NCBI RefSeq assembly: GCF_903992535.2
Contig: NC_052056.1
Coordinates: forward strand, 81,339,790-81,403,789
Direction: 5' to 3'
DNA from: Arvicola amphibius
Taxonomy: Eukaryota; Chordata; Mammalia; Rodentia; Cricetidae
DNA: 64,000 nucleotides
The notes below the pieces were generated by a model. The model was not told the DNA's origin. It searched no databases and saw only the letters and a list, made by a program, of their open reading frames with translations. The translations under genes were made by a program, and so were the position numbers. This document shows positions 22,341 through 33,900 of the stretch, piece after piece. Position 1 is the first letter of the stretch; each line of letters begins with the position of its first letter.

Positions 22341-23651
22341 ACCTTTCTCAACATAACACATGCCGTGGTTTCCATTCTGAGGTCAGTACATCTTTAAAGT
22401 ATATCGGCTGATTTAATTCTGTAGTTTTTTTTATTATCCAATGTCTCTTCCCAGCTGTTGTTCCTTTCTCATTTAGAAAATTCAAAGTTAATAAAGCATT
22501 ATGCGATCTATTTCTGGGGGTGCTGTGGGACAATGGTCTTGTACCCTGTCACTTGTATTATTTTAAAACACTGATTGACCTGTAGCCAGGCAGGAAGTAG
22601 AGGTGGGGTGATGAGAACAGGGGAATTCTGGGAAGAGGAAAGACTCAGTCTGCAGTCGTCACCTAGACACAGAGGAAGCAAGATGAGAATGCCTCACTGA
22701 TAAAAAGATATTAAGCAATGTGGCTAACACAGACAAGAATTATGAACTAATTTAAGATGTAAGAATTAGTTAATAAGAAAGCCTGAGCTACTAGGCCAAC
22801 CATTTTATAATTAATGTAGGCCTCTGTTTCTTTGGGACTAAATGGCTGTGGGACTGGGTGGGACAGAAACCTCAGACAACATGGGGTTATTTATCATACC
22901 TTTCTGTTTATTTAACATATCCTTTAGAGTTTGATTTGATCTTTCTATAACTGCCTGCCCTGTAGGATTGTGTATAATATGCTTTATATTATAATAAGCA
23001 AAAACTGTTTTATTTTCTTAGAGACATATGCTTCTGGAGCATTATCTGTCTTTATTTGTACAGGTATACTTATGATGACCATAACTTCTAGCAAATATAT
23101 GATTACCAAATCAGCCTTTTTCGAACTCAAAGCAGTTGTCCATTGAAAACCTGAATAGGTATCAATAGACGTACATCAATAGTTTTCTAAATTCTACAAA
23201 ATGGAACACATCCATCTGCCAGATTTCATCCCTTTAAGTACCCTTTGGATTACTTCCTGCAGGTGGTGCTGTTTGGTTGTATAAAGAACAAATAGGACAT
23301 TTCCTTATAATTTCCTTGGTTTATTGCTGCTTGATGGAAAAGTCTTTTTTTTTAATCTTCACTATTGATATGATGTTTTCTTATGAAATTCTGAGGCCTT
23401 CAGCACACTTCCAATCAATAAGTGATTGATTTCTGCACTAACTCGTGCTAGAGGACATATATGGGATAGGATGTGATATATATATATATATATATGGGAT
23501 GATTCATATTCCTGATTATATCTTGTAACTGAATAAATAGTGAAGTCAATTCTGTATCATCTGGTATAAATCCAGTCATTTCAATATGCAGAACAACGCT
23601 TTCTGCATATTGTGAATTGGTAACTATGTTGAGTGGTTCTTTAATAAAATC
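22340..23651 (-). pseudogene. Outer provirus RNase H-integrase remnant
   Basis: The minus-strand sequence parallels 26200-27060 of the inner provirus, which encodes the integrase and late RNase H. A solo LTR (22520-22880) interrupts it, and stops and frame changes break the frame. The upstream part of the same gene continues at 32060, on the other side of the inner provirus. Confidence 0.75.
22520..22880 (+). mobile_element. Solo LTR inserted in the outer integrase remnant
   Basis: This 361-bp LTR is the same family as 30752-31129 and 40024-40402 but lies in + orientation. Flanking hexamers ctgggg (22514-22519) and atgggg (22881-22886) agree at 5/6. The uninterrupted inner copy at about 26295 reads 'tttctggggttatttt', which confirms the empty site. 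Confidence 0.88.
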
Positions 23652-23657
23652 CTTTAA

Positions 23658-23898
23658 TGAAGATGGACGTTAAAAAGAAATCCCACACTAGAGCTCAGAA
23701 TTAAATATAATAAAGTGTTATTTATTTAGGGGTAGACTCACAGATCACACTCCTCTGCTCAAATGGGGAACAGCAACCGAATCCTGCAGCTGGAAGAGAG
23801 AGGGAGAGTATGCTTTACATCAATATAAATAGTATAAGAAGCCACGCCCAAGTGGGCAGGTAACTTAAAGGCTACTGGCTGAAGTATTTTCTACAGCA
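23658..23898 (-). mobile_element. 3' LTR of the inner provirus
   Basis: This 241-bp LTR has TG...CA ends on the minus strand (TGCTGTAG to ATCTTCA). By eye it differs from its partner at roughly 30 positions. It shows no similarity to the outer LTRs, so the two proviruses have different LTR types. Confidence 0.88.
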
Positions 23899-26200
23899 CC
23901 TCTCCCTTTTGTTTCAATTCGAAATTTCTATGCCTAACACAAAATTATAAACAATAAGAACAAATATTAAGTATAAAAATTAGAATTACAACCAGCATAA
24001 ACAATATCAAGTAAGAAACATGTGATAAATGTTTCAATAATTATTCTATCCTAAGAAGTCTAAGTGTTGTATATAAATAACTTGACCAAGTCAGAGGAAA
24101 GTAACTGTGACTATCTAGTCTTCAACCCCATTGAAGATCTGAGAAGGGAAATAATATTGCTTGAGTAATCAGGAAGTGCAATAAAGTAACTTCAAAAATA
24201 TGCAACAAATGACAGAGACAACTGGCTATCTGGGAAATCACCCAAAGTCTCATTTGCAACATTGGAGCGACCAACTTTGGTTAAGGTCTAGAGTAACTGA
24301 CAGACCATTTTCAGAGGCAGGAAAATTTTCAAAACCGTCTAACCCTGTCTTGGCAAGATTTGACAGTCTTTTTTTCTTGTATCCTGCTTGTCCTGTCCGG
24401 ACAGCATACATTTTGTCAGTGGTCAATGCATGGGCAGTTCCTTGCCCAAAGACCATTTTTAACAAGGAAAAAACAAGCTCCAAGTGGAATGCCTTCGGTG
24501 CTCAACATTCTCTTGGGAATAGATCAATGCTGCCAGGAGCAATTGTGTCTCACATCAACAGAACCCTAAGTTATTTGAATGCTATATACTACAGCTCTTT
24601 GAAGTGGTTGAAGATTATCTGTCTATGCAGAATACAGTCTCTATGTGTTTAAAGAACCTGATTAGTCTAACTATAAGTATGACAAACATGGATGACTATT
24701 GATCTATAATTCTGAATACCTATATAACTTAAAGACTAAGACTTCATATTAGAATATTAAACAATCTTTAAATAACTGTGCAACAAATGAGGACAGTGAC
24801 CTCAAAATGTATCAACATACAAAATGTCTTAAGCAGAGGTAGAAGCATGCATTCATACAATATGACAAAATAACTTTGCCTAGGTATACAAATATTGTAG
24901 ACAAAAATAGGAACATTTTCAATATAATTTAAGTTTGTATCAATATATAAGAATCTATACTAATGTAAATTGTCTATAAATAATAGCTCACAAGTATCCA
25001 CTCTATTGCTCACTGTTATTACCAGTGTGAGCTTACTCACACTAATCTGTTGTCCCATCCAATTTCCCTTTTTTTCAAAGAGATTCCTGAGCCTACATAA
25101 TTTTCCCCCAACCCTCAACCCTATACCAATTATTATCATCCTCTAACTGATGTACCTAATCCTGAGGACAAACTTTGTTGGGAGAAGGGATGTCTTCTAG
25201 AATTACTTCCAGCTGTCATGGGTGATGTTCTTTCTATGGGATCCTATAAAAGTAAAATGATGGTTAAGTTTCAAGATTACTGTCTGGTATAATTGTAAAT
25301 AGTCTCTGAATATTTGGTAGAGTTTTTCTGGGGTTTCTATTTGTAATTCTGGCCAGAACGTTGTAAAAAGGTGCACCATTTCAGCTAACCAAGTTGGAAT
25401 CATCTTGAGCAGCTGGTACCCAAAACAGGTCTTATAGTAGCGCTATCAGCATCATGATGTCATATCAACCAGGTGGAATCATTGTTGTGGGGCTCCTTCT
25501 TCTTCCTGGAAACTTCAAAGATTACTGCAGGAAAATTAATTGTTCATTGTGGAAAGCTTAAACATTATTTATACAGACATATATTCAATGAAAGGTATGA
25601 TAGAGACAAAAATAGGTATGAAGAAAAGTAAAATTTTTTCTAAATTCTTTCTTCTTTCTGTCCAATACCAGATGGCTCCTAACATGAGACAGAAACTCTG
25701 AATTTTTCTTTTAACAGCATGTTGGTTTTAGAGAAGGACAGAGCCATTGTCCAACACCAAAGCCAGCTTTGATTTTTTTTTAGTGAGTCATGACCATTAT
25801 TCTAGTTTATGTTCAGAGATTCTTGCCCTCAGATAACCTGTCCTCATAAGTGATAATTCTCTTTGCTTGGTGATCCTATCTAGATAATTATCTTTTTCTC
25901 TGTAGGCATCTAGATGTCTAGGGTCTCTTGGCTTTTTGAAGGTGAGAATTTTCCTGCAAAGATAAGAATAGAACCCTGCCCAGCCCTTATGTGGTTTCCT
26001 CACCACCTGTGTGGAGCCATCAGTTCTCATTCTCAAGAGGTTTCTCTTTTTCAAACTGAATGTTTATTGATTTTGATGGTATCCATAACTTTTCTTCTCC
26101 TGTGGAAACAAGAGTGAAACCCCTTCCCCAACATAGCACATCTCCTGGTTTCCATTGTGAGGTCAACACATCCTTGATATACACTGGCTGATTTAATTCA
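23899..26200 (-). mobile_element. Inner provirus, polypurine tract and post-pol noncoding region
   Basis: The polypurine tract at 23899-23911 reads CAAAAGGGAGAGG on the minus strand. The rest is about 2.3 kb without a recognisable env and is related to 19854-22340. Confidence 0.65.
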
Positions 26201-26760
26201 GAAGACTTTTCTATTATCCAATGTCTCTCTGCTGCTGTTGTTTCTTTCTCATTAGCGTTAAGAAATTCAAGGTTAATAAAGCATTATGTAATCTATTTCT
26301 GGGGTTATTTTCCACCCACCTCTGTTTGTTTAACATATCCTTTATAGTTTGACTTGATCTTTCTATAACTGTCTGACCTGTAGGATTGTTTGGTATACCT
26401 GTAATATGCTTTATATTATAATAAGCAAAAACGGTTTCATTTTTTAGAGACATATGCTGAAACATTATCTGTCTTTATTTGTGAAGGTATACCCATGATG
26501 GCTATAACTTCTAATAAATACATGACTACTGAATCAGCCTTTTCTGAACTCAAGGCAGTTGCCCATTGAAAACCTGAATAAGTGTCAATAGTGTGGTGTA
26601 TATATTTTAATTTTCCAAATTCTGTAAAGTGGAACACATCCATCTGCCAGATTTCATTCCATTGAGTTCCCTTTGGGTTACTACCTGCAGGTAATGGTGT
26701 TTGGTTATAGAAGGAACAAATAGGACATCTCTTTATAATCTCTTTAGCATGTTGCTATGT
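26200..26760 (-). pseudogene. Inner provirus integrase remnant
   Basis: Two minus-strand frames (26214-26465 and 26437-26643) overlap in different phases. They show the retroviral integrase core, including an aspartate after the TDN-type motif and an 'IPNNPTGQ'-type stretch. The frame is broken between them, and the element is not active. Confidence 0.8.
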
Positions 26761-26999
26761 AATAGAATATTCTTTCTTCAAACCTTTGCTATTGACATGA
26801 TGTTTCTTATGAAATTCTGAGGCCTTCAACACACTTCCAATCAATAATTGTTCAATTTCTGCATTACCTTGTGCTTGAGGACCTGGCAGACCCTTATGGG
26901 ATCATATGTGTGTTATATATATGGGACAAAGCCTATTCCTGATTATATTTTGAAACTGCATGAATAATGAAGTCAATTCTGTATCATCTGGCATAAATT

Positions 27000-27380
27000 C
27001 AGCAGTTTCAATATGCAAGACAACTGTTTATGCATATTGTGAATTGGTAACTATATTAAAAGGTTCTTTAAAATCCCTTAGTACCATGAGCATGGCATAT
27101 AACTCTGCCTTTTGGACAAAATTATAAGGGCTTTGTTCTACCTTACTTAAATCTTCTGATATGTAACCTGCCTTTCCTGGTTTATTTGCATCAGTATAGA
27201 ATGTGCAGACTCCAGTTATTGTTGTGTTCCATATAATGTGGGAAAGGATCCAAGTAGTTCTCTTTATAAGGTTAATTCTATCACTTTTGAGATAATTGCT
27301 ATTAATCTCTTCTAAAAAAATTAGCACAAGCTCTTTGCCAAGGTTCATTTTCTTCCCATAATTTTTAAATTTCATTAGTA
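27000..27380 (-). pseudogene. Inner provirus RNase H remnant
   Basis: The minus-strand frame 27028-27375 contains 'FYTDAN' and later 'KAELYAML', the order of RNase H catalytic aspartate and glutamate motifs, followed by 'TNSQYA'. It is open for about 115 codons. Confidence 0.8.
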
Positions 27381-28336
27381 GTAAAAGGCACTATAATCTT
27401 TGTTGGGTCTATACCTGCTAATTGAAGAAGTTTCAATTTTCCTTTTATAATTAATTCAGGTACTTTTTCCACATAAGTTTTTAATTTTTTACTTGGTTTA
27501 TGTGGTTAAAAGATCTACTCTAAGATAATATCTTCCCTTTGCATTAAAATTCCTGTAGGGGAAATTCTGAAAGGCAATGTGACTAGAATGCAACTAAGAT
27601 TTGGATTCACCCTATCCACCTGAGCCTCCTGTAATTTCTCTTCAGTGACAATCAATTCACTGTCTGCTTCAACTGTTAATTCCCTGGGACTATTTAAGTC
27701 TTTATCACCATCTAAGGTTTTTCTTAAATGAACTATTAGATCAGGTGTTATCCCAACAGCTGGGTATAGACTGGAAATGTCTCCTAACAATCTTTGGAAA
27801 TCATTAAGAGTTCATAATTGGGGTCTCCTAATTTGTGACTTTTGTGTTCTAATTTTCTGTAAACCTATTTTATAACCTAGGTAATTGACAGAATTCCCTC
27901 TCTGTATTTTTTCAGGAGCAATTTGTAATCCTCACTTTGGCAAAACTTTCTTTGCTTCTCAAACATTCTTTCTAAAGTATCTATGCTTGAATCAGATAGC
28001 AAAATGTCTTTCATGTAATGGTAGATTACAGATTTAGGATTTTTTTGCGTATTATTTTCAATGGCTGACTTACAAAGTACTGGCATAGGGTGGAGCTATT
28101 GAGCATTCCCTGTGGGAGGATGGTCCAGTGGTATCTCCTAGTAGGCTGAGAATTATTGTAAGTAGTTACCATGAAGGCAAATTTTTCTCTGTCCTTTTCT
28201 TGTAAAGGTATAGTGAAGAAAGAATCATTTAAATCAATAACTATAAGAGGCCATAGGTTGAATTACCTTGTTGACAGCTCTTAGATCTGTCACCATTCTC
28301 CATTTACCAGATTTCTTTTCAATGAACAAATCTTGT
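27381..28336 (-). pseudogene. Inner provirus reverse transcriptase remnant
   Basis: The fingers-palm region starts at the inversion junction near 28336 and runs on the minus strand. The catalytic YxDD-type motif reads YMKD near 28009-28020, so the first aspartate of the pair is lost. Several stops and shifts are present. Confidence 0.8.
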
Positions 28337-29658
28337 CCCTATGCCACAAAGCAGCCTTAAATGCTTGGGACAGGATTCATGACCAGGAAAACGAATTGAA
28401 TCATATACCAGGGTTAAAGAGGGCCAGAGAACACCCTTTAGTGATTTTTACAACATTAAATAAGGCTGTACAAATAGGAGTAACAGATCCAGATGCTAGA
28501 TGAGTACTTATTGAATCTCTGGATTTTGAAAATGCCAACTTAGAATACAAAAAGATACTTGGGCCTTTAAAGGTTAGATCAGCACCAATGAATGAATGGA
28601 TCGTGCATACAATGAACACTGAGATATTTGATTATAATACTGAATCTTGGGTAGGAGAAGCAATTTTCAAAGGCATGAGGAGACATCACAATGCCAAATA
28701 TTTTAGTTGAGGACATCTGAGAGGGGATTGTAGACAAGGAATTCCTAGAAATAATGTCTCCTCTGGGAATGGCAAAAATAAAAGGTATCCACCTTCTGGA
28801 TTATGTAGAAAGTGTGGCAAAGGCCAACATTGGACCAATGAATGCAGATCAACAAAAGACATACAAGGCAACCCAATACCATCAGGAATTCCTTGGGGGG
28901 CCTCTCACAGGCCCCTATGTCAAAAGTGGTACAGTCATTTCCAGTCACTGTGGAGGACATGTCTCACCAGGAAAATTAAAAATCCAGATCCTTCTGTAAA
29001 AAACTATACTGTTCTGGATGATAGAACAAACATGGAGAATGAATCAAAAATTCCAATAGGAAGTAGGAAATGTATATTCTGGCAGACTTCTATAAATGAT
29101 CAAAGACCAAAGCTAAGAGTGCATATAAATGGCATTGTAATTGTTGGTTTGACAGACATGGATTAGGATGTGAGTATCATTACTCTAGAATCTTGGCATA
29201 TAAATTGGCCTCTTCAAGAGGCAAATGTTTAATTTCTAGGAATTAGAACCCTATCTCAAGTGAAACAAAACAGGAGATGGGTTGAATGCATAGAGCCAAA
29301 AGGACAGAGAGAAAGGCTGAGGCTGTATGTGTGTAATATTGCAGTAAATTTATGGGGTCATGACCTGTTGCAGCAATGGAATACCCAGATTAACATTCCT
29401 GCAGTCCCAGAAACTTATATTTTGGGGAAGGATATTATAACATACTATACACAAAGGTCACCAGCCATTCAGGCTATACAAGAACACAAAGCAACTAGCA
29501 AATTTTTAGAGATACCAACAGCCCTACCTTTAAAATGGTTAACTAAGAAACCAATATGGGTTAAACAGTGGCCTTTAACAGAAGACAAACTGCAGGCTTT
29601 AGAACAGCTGGTACAGGAGCAACTAGATGCTCACCATCTTGAAGAATCAACCAGCCCT
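28337..29658 (+). pseudogene. Inverted internal block of the inner provirus (late gag, protease, RT start)
   Basis: This 1.3-kb block reads on the + strand while everything around it in the provirus reads on the minus strand. It starts in late capsid, contains a CCHC zinc knuckle (28804-28845, C-x2-C-x4-H-x4-C), then protease-like sequence and the first RT residues, and stops near 29658. The outer provirus has the same parts in normal order at 34605-33360. Compared with it, about 110 bp of gag are missing at the left junction and about 12 bp of RT at the right one. Stops break the frame. Confidence 0.88.
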
Positions 29659-30283
29659 GTTGTTCTAAAATTTTTGCCTCTTCTCACAAATAACCTTTCC
29701 ACAGCAGTTGGGGCCCATCTTCCAGGACTGCTGAAACTAACTGAAGCCAGTTGTGTGGGGTGTCCTTATTGGTAGACACCCATGTCTTTACCATCTCCCT
29801 AACAAATGCGGAATCCAAGCTGTAAGTTACAATTTCTTTTAAACCATTCATTCCTAAAGGTATCCATCAACCTTCTTTGGATCCTTTTGGGCATTTAGAA
29901 CTTGATGCTTTGTCAGAGTAGATTACAGGGTAGGAAGCTAAAACCCTGGGTAAGTCATCTCTGACAGCTACTGGTGATGTTAAATTTTGTCCTTGTACCT
30001 TCTTTCCCTGCTCATCAACTCCAATAATTTCCTCAATCTTTTCTAATCTTTTTACTACTGTCTTTTGTAAAGCCCGAATCTCCTGGCTTGTATATATTTC
30101 TAGTGATTTCACTGAGGCACCTAGTCTCTGGTCCTCATTCTACACATGTGATTCCAAAGTCTGAAGTTTTTCCTTTAAAAACAACACCTCATCCTTCGAC
30201 ATTATTTGGATTGTGTGCAGATTGCCTTCCTGGATAGATACTCTATCTGCGAACCTATCTTAAGTTTTTTTTTTTAAAAAAAT

Positions 30284-30314
<31 letters not shown>

Positions 30315-30612
30315 CTATGTATACAACATTCTGCCTCAGTGTATGCCCACACACCAGAGAAGGGCACCAGATCTCAGTACAGACGGTTGTGAGCCACCAT
30401 GTGATTGCTGGGAATTGAACTCAGGACCTCTGGAAGAGCAGCCAGTGCTCTTAACCTCTGAGCCATCTCTCCAGCCCCCCTATCATAACTTTTAAACAGA
30501 TTTTGATTTTCATATTCAACAGTATGAATTCTTTCAGATAATTTCTCAGTACCCATTGACATGGATTGAATTTTGTCTGTCAAATTAATGTTATCCTTTT
30601 CCATAGCATTAA
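29659..30612 (-). pseudogene. Inner provirus gag remnant (matrix to capsid)
   Basis: The minus-strand frames 29867-30112 and 30374-30604 and the segment 29659-29866 carry coiled-coil and capsid-like sequence parallel to 34600-35150. A B2 SINE (30262-30478) splits it. It ends abruptly at the inversion junction near 29658. Confidence 0.75.
30262..30478 (-). repeat. B2 SINE inserted in the inner gag
   Basis: A T-rich start with ATTT repeats leads to 'ctgagccatctctccagccc'. It is nearly full length and only slightly diverged, so it is younger than the provirus. Confidence 0.92.
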
Positions 30613-30751
30613 TTTTTCAGGTAACTTGATTTTCTATGGTATTAATCCTGTCAGCTAGCTGTTCATCTTTAGTATGTAAAGACTGTATCATTTCCAAAAG
30701 TGACTCATTCTTGGCTCTGTTATCAAACCATTTTCTTAAGGATATAATATC

Positions 30752-31129
30752 ATTGACAGAAGTTTCTGTCTTGCCTGGTCCCACAGCTGTTCAATCCCAA
30801 AGAAATACATTAATTATAAAGTGGTTGGCCTATTAGCTCAGGCTTCTTATTAACTCTTATATCTTACATCTTAACCCATAATTCTTGTCTGTGTTAGCCA
30901 CATAGCTTGGTACCTTTGTCAGCAAGGCAGTTTCATCTTGCTTTCTCTGTATCTGGGTCACAACTGCAGACTGAGTCTTTACTCTTCCCAGAATTTTCCT
31001 GTTCTTGTTGCCCTCCCTCTACTTCCTGCCTGGTCATCCAGCCTATACTTCCTGCCTGGCTACTGGCCAATCAACTTTTTATTAATAATAATACAGGTAA
31101 CAGGATAAAAGACCATTGTCCTACAGCAC
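30752..31129 (-). mobile_element. Solo LTR inserted in the inner provirus leader
   Basis: This is the same family as 22520-22880 and 40024-40402. Flanking hexamers are aatatc (30746-30751) and aatatg (31130-31135), 5/6 alike. Confidence 0.87.
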
Positions 31130-31794
31130 AATATGCAGAAATAAACTGAGTCCCAATATCCAATAAATGGATGTATCACAATAACCATATAAGCCTTGCA
31201 GTACAATCCACAGTATTAGCAAAAAGATTATTAAAATTTTGCAGGCAAATGTTTTCTGCCATTATATAACTTTCAAGTTTATTGATTTATTAATTAATCA
31301 AATAGTTACCAGTGTTATGAGATTCAGTGTAATAGGTATTTTAGGTGTAATAATCTTTATTGTCCAGCCGGCATCGCAGTTGCAGAGTGGGAACCAGCGG
31401 TACAACCCGCGGCAGCATGAATAGTCCTGTGCAGCTTTGGTCTTCTGCCTTGGTGCTGGTCAAATACTGACAAATATGCTTTGCTTGACAAACCAAAAGC
31501 AATCAAATCAACTCCATACACAGAGTAAGGAACCCAGAACTCATGAATAGGGAACACAACCTGGAAGCTTCACATGTTGCCGCTTGGTAGGGAATGCAGC
31601 AATGTTGGGGAGAAATGTGCATGAGCTTGGGAAATTTCCAAGTCACTACACACTTAGCTCTGCTGTGGCTGGGGTTATTAAAAAAACACTTAGTAGGTGA
31701 AAGCAAGCCAGGCAGGCAGGGGTGGGAGACTTTCTGGGCCGTGGACTGTTTGGGCTTTTTGGACCAGCCCACCTGGTATTTGTGGAGTTGGGAT

Positions 31795-31812
31795 GCACCA
31801 TGTTGGGTGTCA
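31795..31812 (-). other. Primer binding site of the inner provirus, tRNA-Lys type
   Basis: The minus strand reads TGACACCCAACATGGTGC. It agrees at 14 of 18 positions with the complement of the tRNA-Lys1,2 3' end (TGGCGCCCAACGTGGGGC), and three of the four differences are G to A. Confidence 0.75.
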
Positions 31813-31814
31813 GA

Positions 31815-32053
31815 TGAAGATGGACTCTAAAAAGAAATCCCACACTAGCTCAGAACTGAGTACAATAAAGGGTTATTTGTTTAGGGGTGGACTCACAGAT
31901 CACAGTCCTCTGGTCAAATGGGGAACAGAAACTGAATCCTGCAGCCAGAAGAGAGAGGGATCACATGCTTTACATTGGCATTTATAGTATAAGAGGCCAC
32001 GCCTAAGTGGGCAGGTAACATAAAGGCTACCGGCAGAAGGATTTCCTACAGCA
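31815..32053 (-). mobile_element. 5' LTR of the inner provirus
   Basis: This 239-bp LTR is the partner of 23658-23898. It is followed on the minus strand by the primer binding site. Confidence 0.88.
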
Positions 32054-32059
32054 CGTTAG

Positions 32060-33900
32060 TACTATGAGAATAGCATATAATTCTGATTTTTTGACAGAAT
32101 CATAAGGGTTTTGATCTGCTTAAATTTTCTGATTTGTAACCTGCCTTTCCTGGTTTATTTGTAATAGTATAAAATGTTGGGATTCCAATTGTTAGTGTGT
32201 TCTGTACAGTGTGAGGAAGTTAATTCTGTTTATACATTGAACTCTTTTGCTTTTGGGATAGTTGTTGTTAATATCTTCCAAAAAATTACTACAAGCTCTT
32301 TGCCAGGGTTCACTTTCTTACCATAATTTCATCATTATTAAAAGGTAGTATAGTTTCTGTTGGGTCTATTTCTGCTAATTGATAAAGTCTCAATTTTCCT
32401 TTTAGAATTAACTCAGAGACCTTTTACACATATGTTTTTAATTTTTTACTTGGTTTATGTGGTAAAAAGTTCCAACCTAAGATAATATATTCATTCTACA
32501 TTAAAATTCCTGTAGGGGAATGTTTGGAGGATAATATCACCAGAATGCTGTTAAGATTCAAATCCATATGATCCACATGTGCCTTCTCTAATTTCTCTTA
32601 AAAGTCAATTCTCTCTGAACTTCAGCTGATAATTTGCTGGGACTATTTAAGTCCTTGTCACCATCTAAGGTTTTGTTTAAATTAATCAGGTCATCAGGAC
32701 CTCTCCCTATAGTGGGCTGTAGATTGAAAATCTCTTTTAGCAATCTTTGGAAGTCATTAAGAGTCTTAAATCAATTTCTTCTAATTTGTACTTTTGGGGG
32801 CCTAATTTTTTGTAAACCTCTTTTATAGTATAAATAATTAATAGAATCTCCTCTTTGTACTTTTTCAGGAACAATTTGTAACCTTCCAAAAGGCAAAATT
32901 TTCTTTACTTCTTCAAACATTCTTTCTAAAGTATTTACATTTGAATCAGATGGCAAAATGCTGCTGCCCATGTAATAGTAAACTACAGATTCAGGAAATT
33001 TCTTAAGTATCATTTCCATGGCTGACTTATAAAATATTGCATAGGGTGAGGCTATTTATCATGTCCTGTGGGAGAATCTTCTATTTATATCTTTTAGCAG
33101 TCTGAGAATTATTATAAGTAGGCACTGTGAAGGCAATTTTTCTGTCTTTTTCTTGTTAAGGTACAGTGAGGAAGTAATCTTTTAAATCAATGTCCATAAG
33201 GGCCATCCTGTAGGCAATAGAGAAGGCAAAGAAATGCCAGACTGTAGAGAGCCCATTGGCTGAGTCACCTTATTAACAGCTTTTAGATCTGTCACCATTC
33301 TCCATCTTCCAGATTTCATTTTAACAGCAAATATAGGAGCATTCCAAGGGCTAGTTGATTCTTCAATATGGTAAGCATCTAGTTCCCCCTGTACCAGCTG
33401 TTCTGAAGCCTGCTGTTTCTCTATTGTTAAAGGTCATTGCTTAGCTCATACAGGTTTGTCTATCAACCATTTAAAGATAAAGCTGTTGTGCCCTGTTTTT
33501 GTATAACCCAGAATGGTCGGTGACTATTCTTTATAATATCTTATAATATTTTTCCCAGAACTGTATGTTAATTTATGATTTGTTTCTAAGATTGGGGAAA
33601 TGTTAATCTGAGTATTCCATTGCTGTAACAAATTATGTCCCCATAAATTCTTTGCTATATTAGCTACATATGGTTTAAATATTCTTCTCTGACCTTCTGT
33701 CCCTATACATTCAACCTATCTCAAGCTCTGTGTTACCTGAGATAAGGTTCTGATCCCCAAAATCTGAACATTTGCATCCTGAAGAGGCAATTTGTTTGCC
33801 AAAATCCTGATGAAATTATTGTTACATCCACAGCTGTGTCTACCAGAACTTCAATAACAATGTCATTTATTTGTATTTTTAATTTTGGCCTTTGTTCATT
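32060..33900 (-). pseudogene. Outer provirus protease-RT remnant
   Basis: The minus-strand sequence parallels the inner RT (27381-28336) and the inverted block. The frame 32771-33019 contains the RT palm region, where the YMGS-like motif replaces YxDD. It continues as RNase H to 32060, where the inner provirus cuts it. Many stops are present. Confidence 0.72.

Larger units (their letters stand above)
23658..32053 (-). mobile_element. Inner ERVK-like provirus (8.4 kb) inserted in the outer one
   Basis: Paired LTRs (23658-23898 and 31815-32053), polypurine tract (23899-23911) and primer binding site (31795-31812) define a complete minus-strand provirus. The site duplication is ctttaa (23652-23657) and cgttag (32054-32059), 4/6 alike. 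The uninterrupted paralogous site in the inner copy itself (about 27076) reads cccttagtacc, supporting an ancestral C.TTAG. Order on the minus strand: leader, gag, an inverted block, RT, RNase H, integrase, noncoding, LTR. The coding frames are broken. Confidence 0.9.

Noticed and set aside
23480..23496. (TA)n stretch considered as a promoter TATA region
   Set aside because: It is a short AT repeat within a decayed provirus with no other promoter signs.
28754..29775. Open + strand frames that could suggest a separate gene
   Set aside because: The CCHC knuckle and the RT start identify them as the inverted block of the inner provirus, with stops in between.
31360..31420. GC-rich stretch considered as a tRNA or small RNA
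   Set aside because: It lies in the inner provirus leader and no cloverleaf could be drawn.
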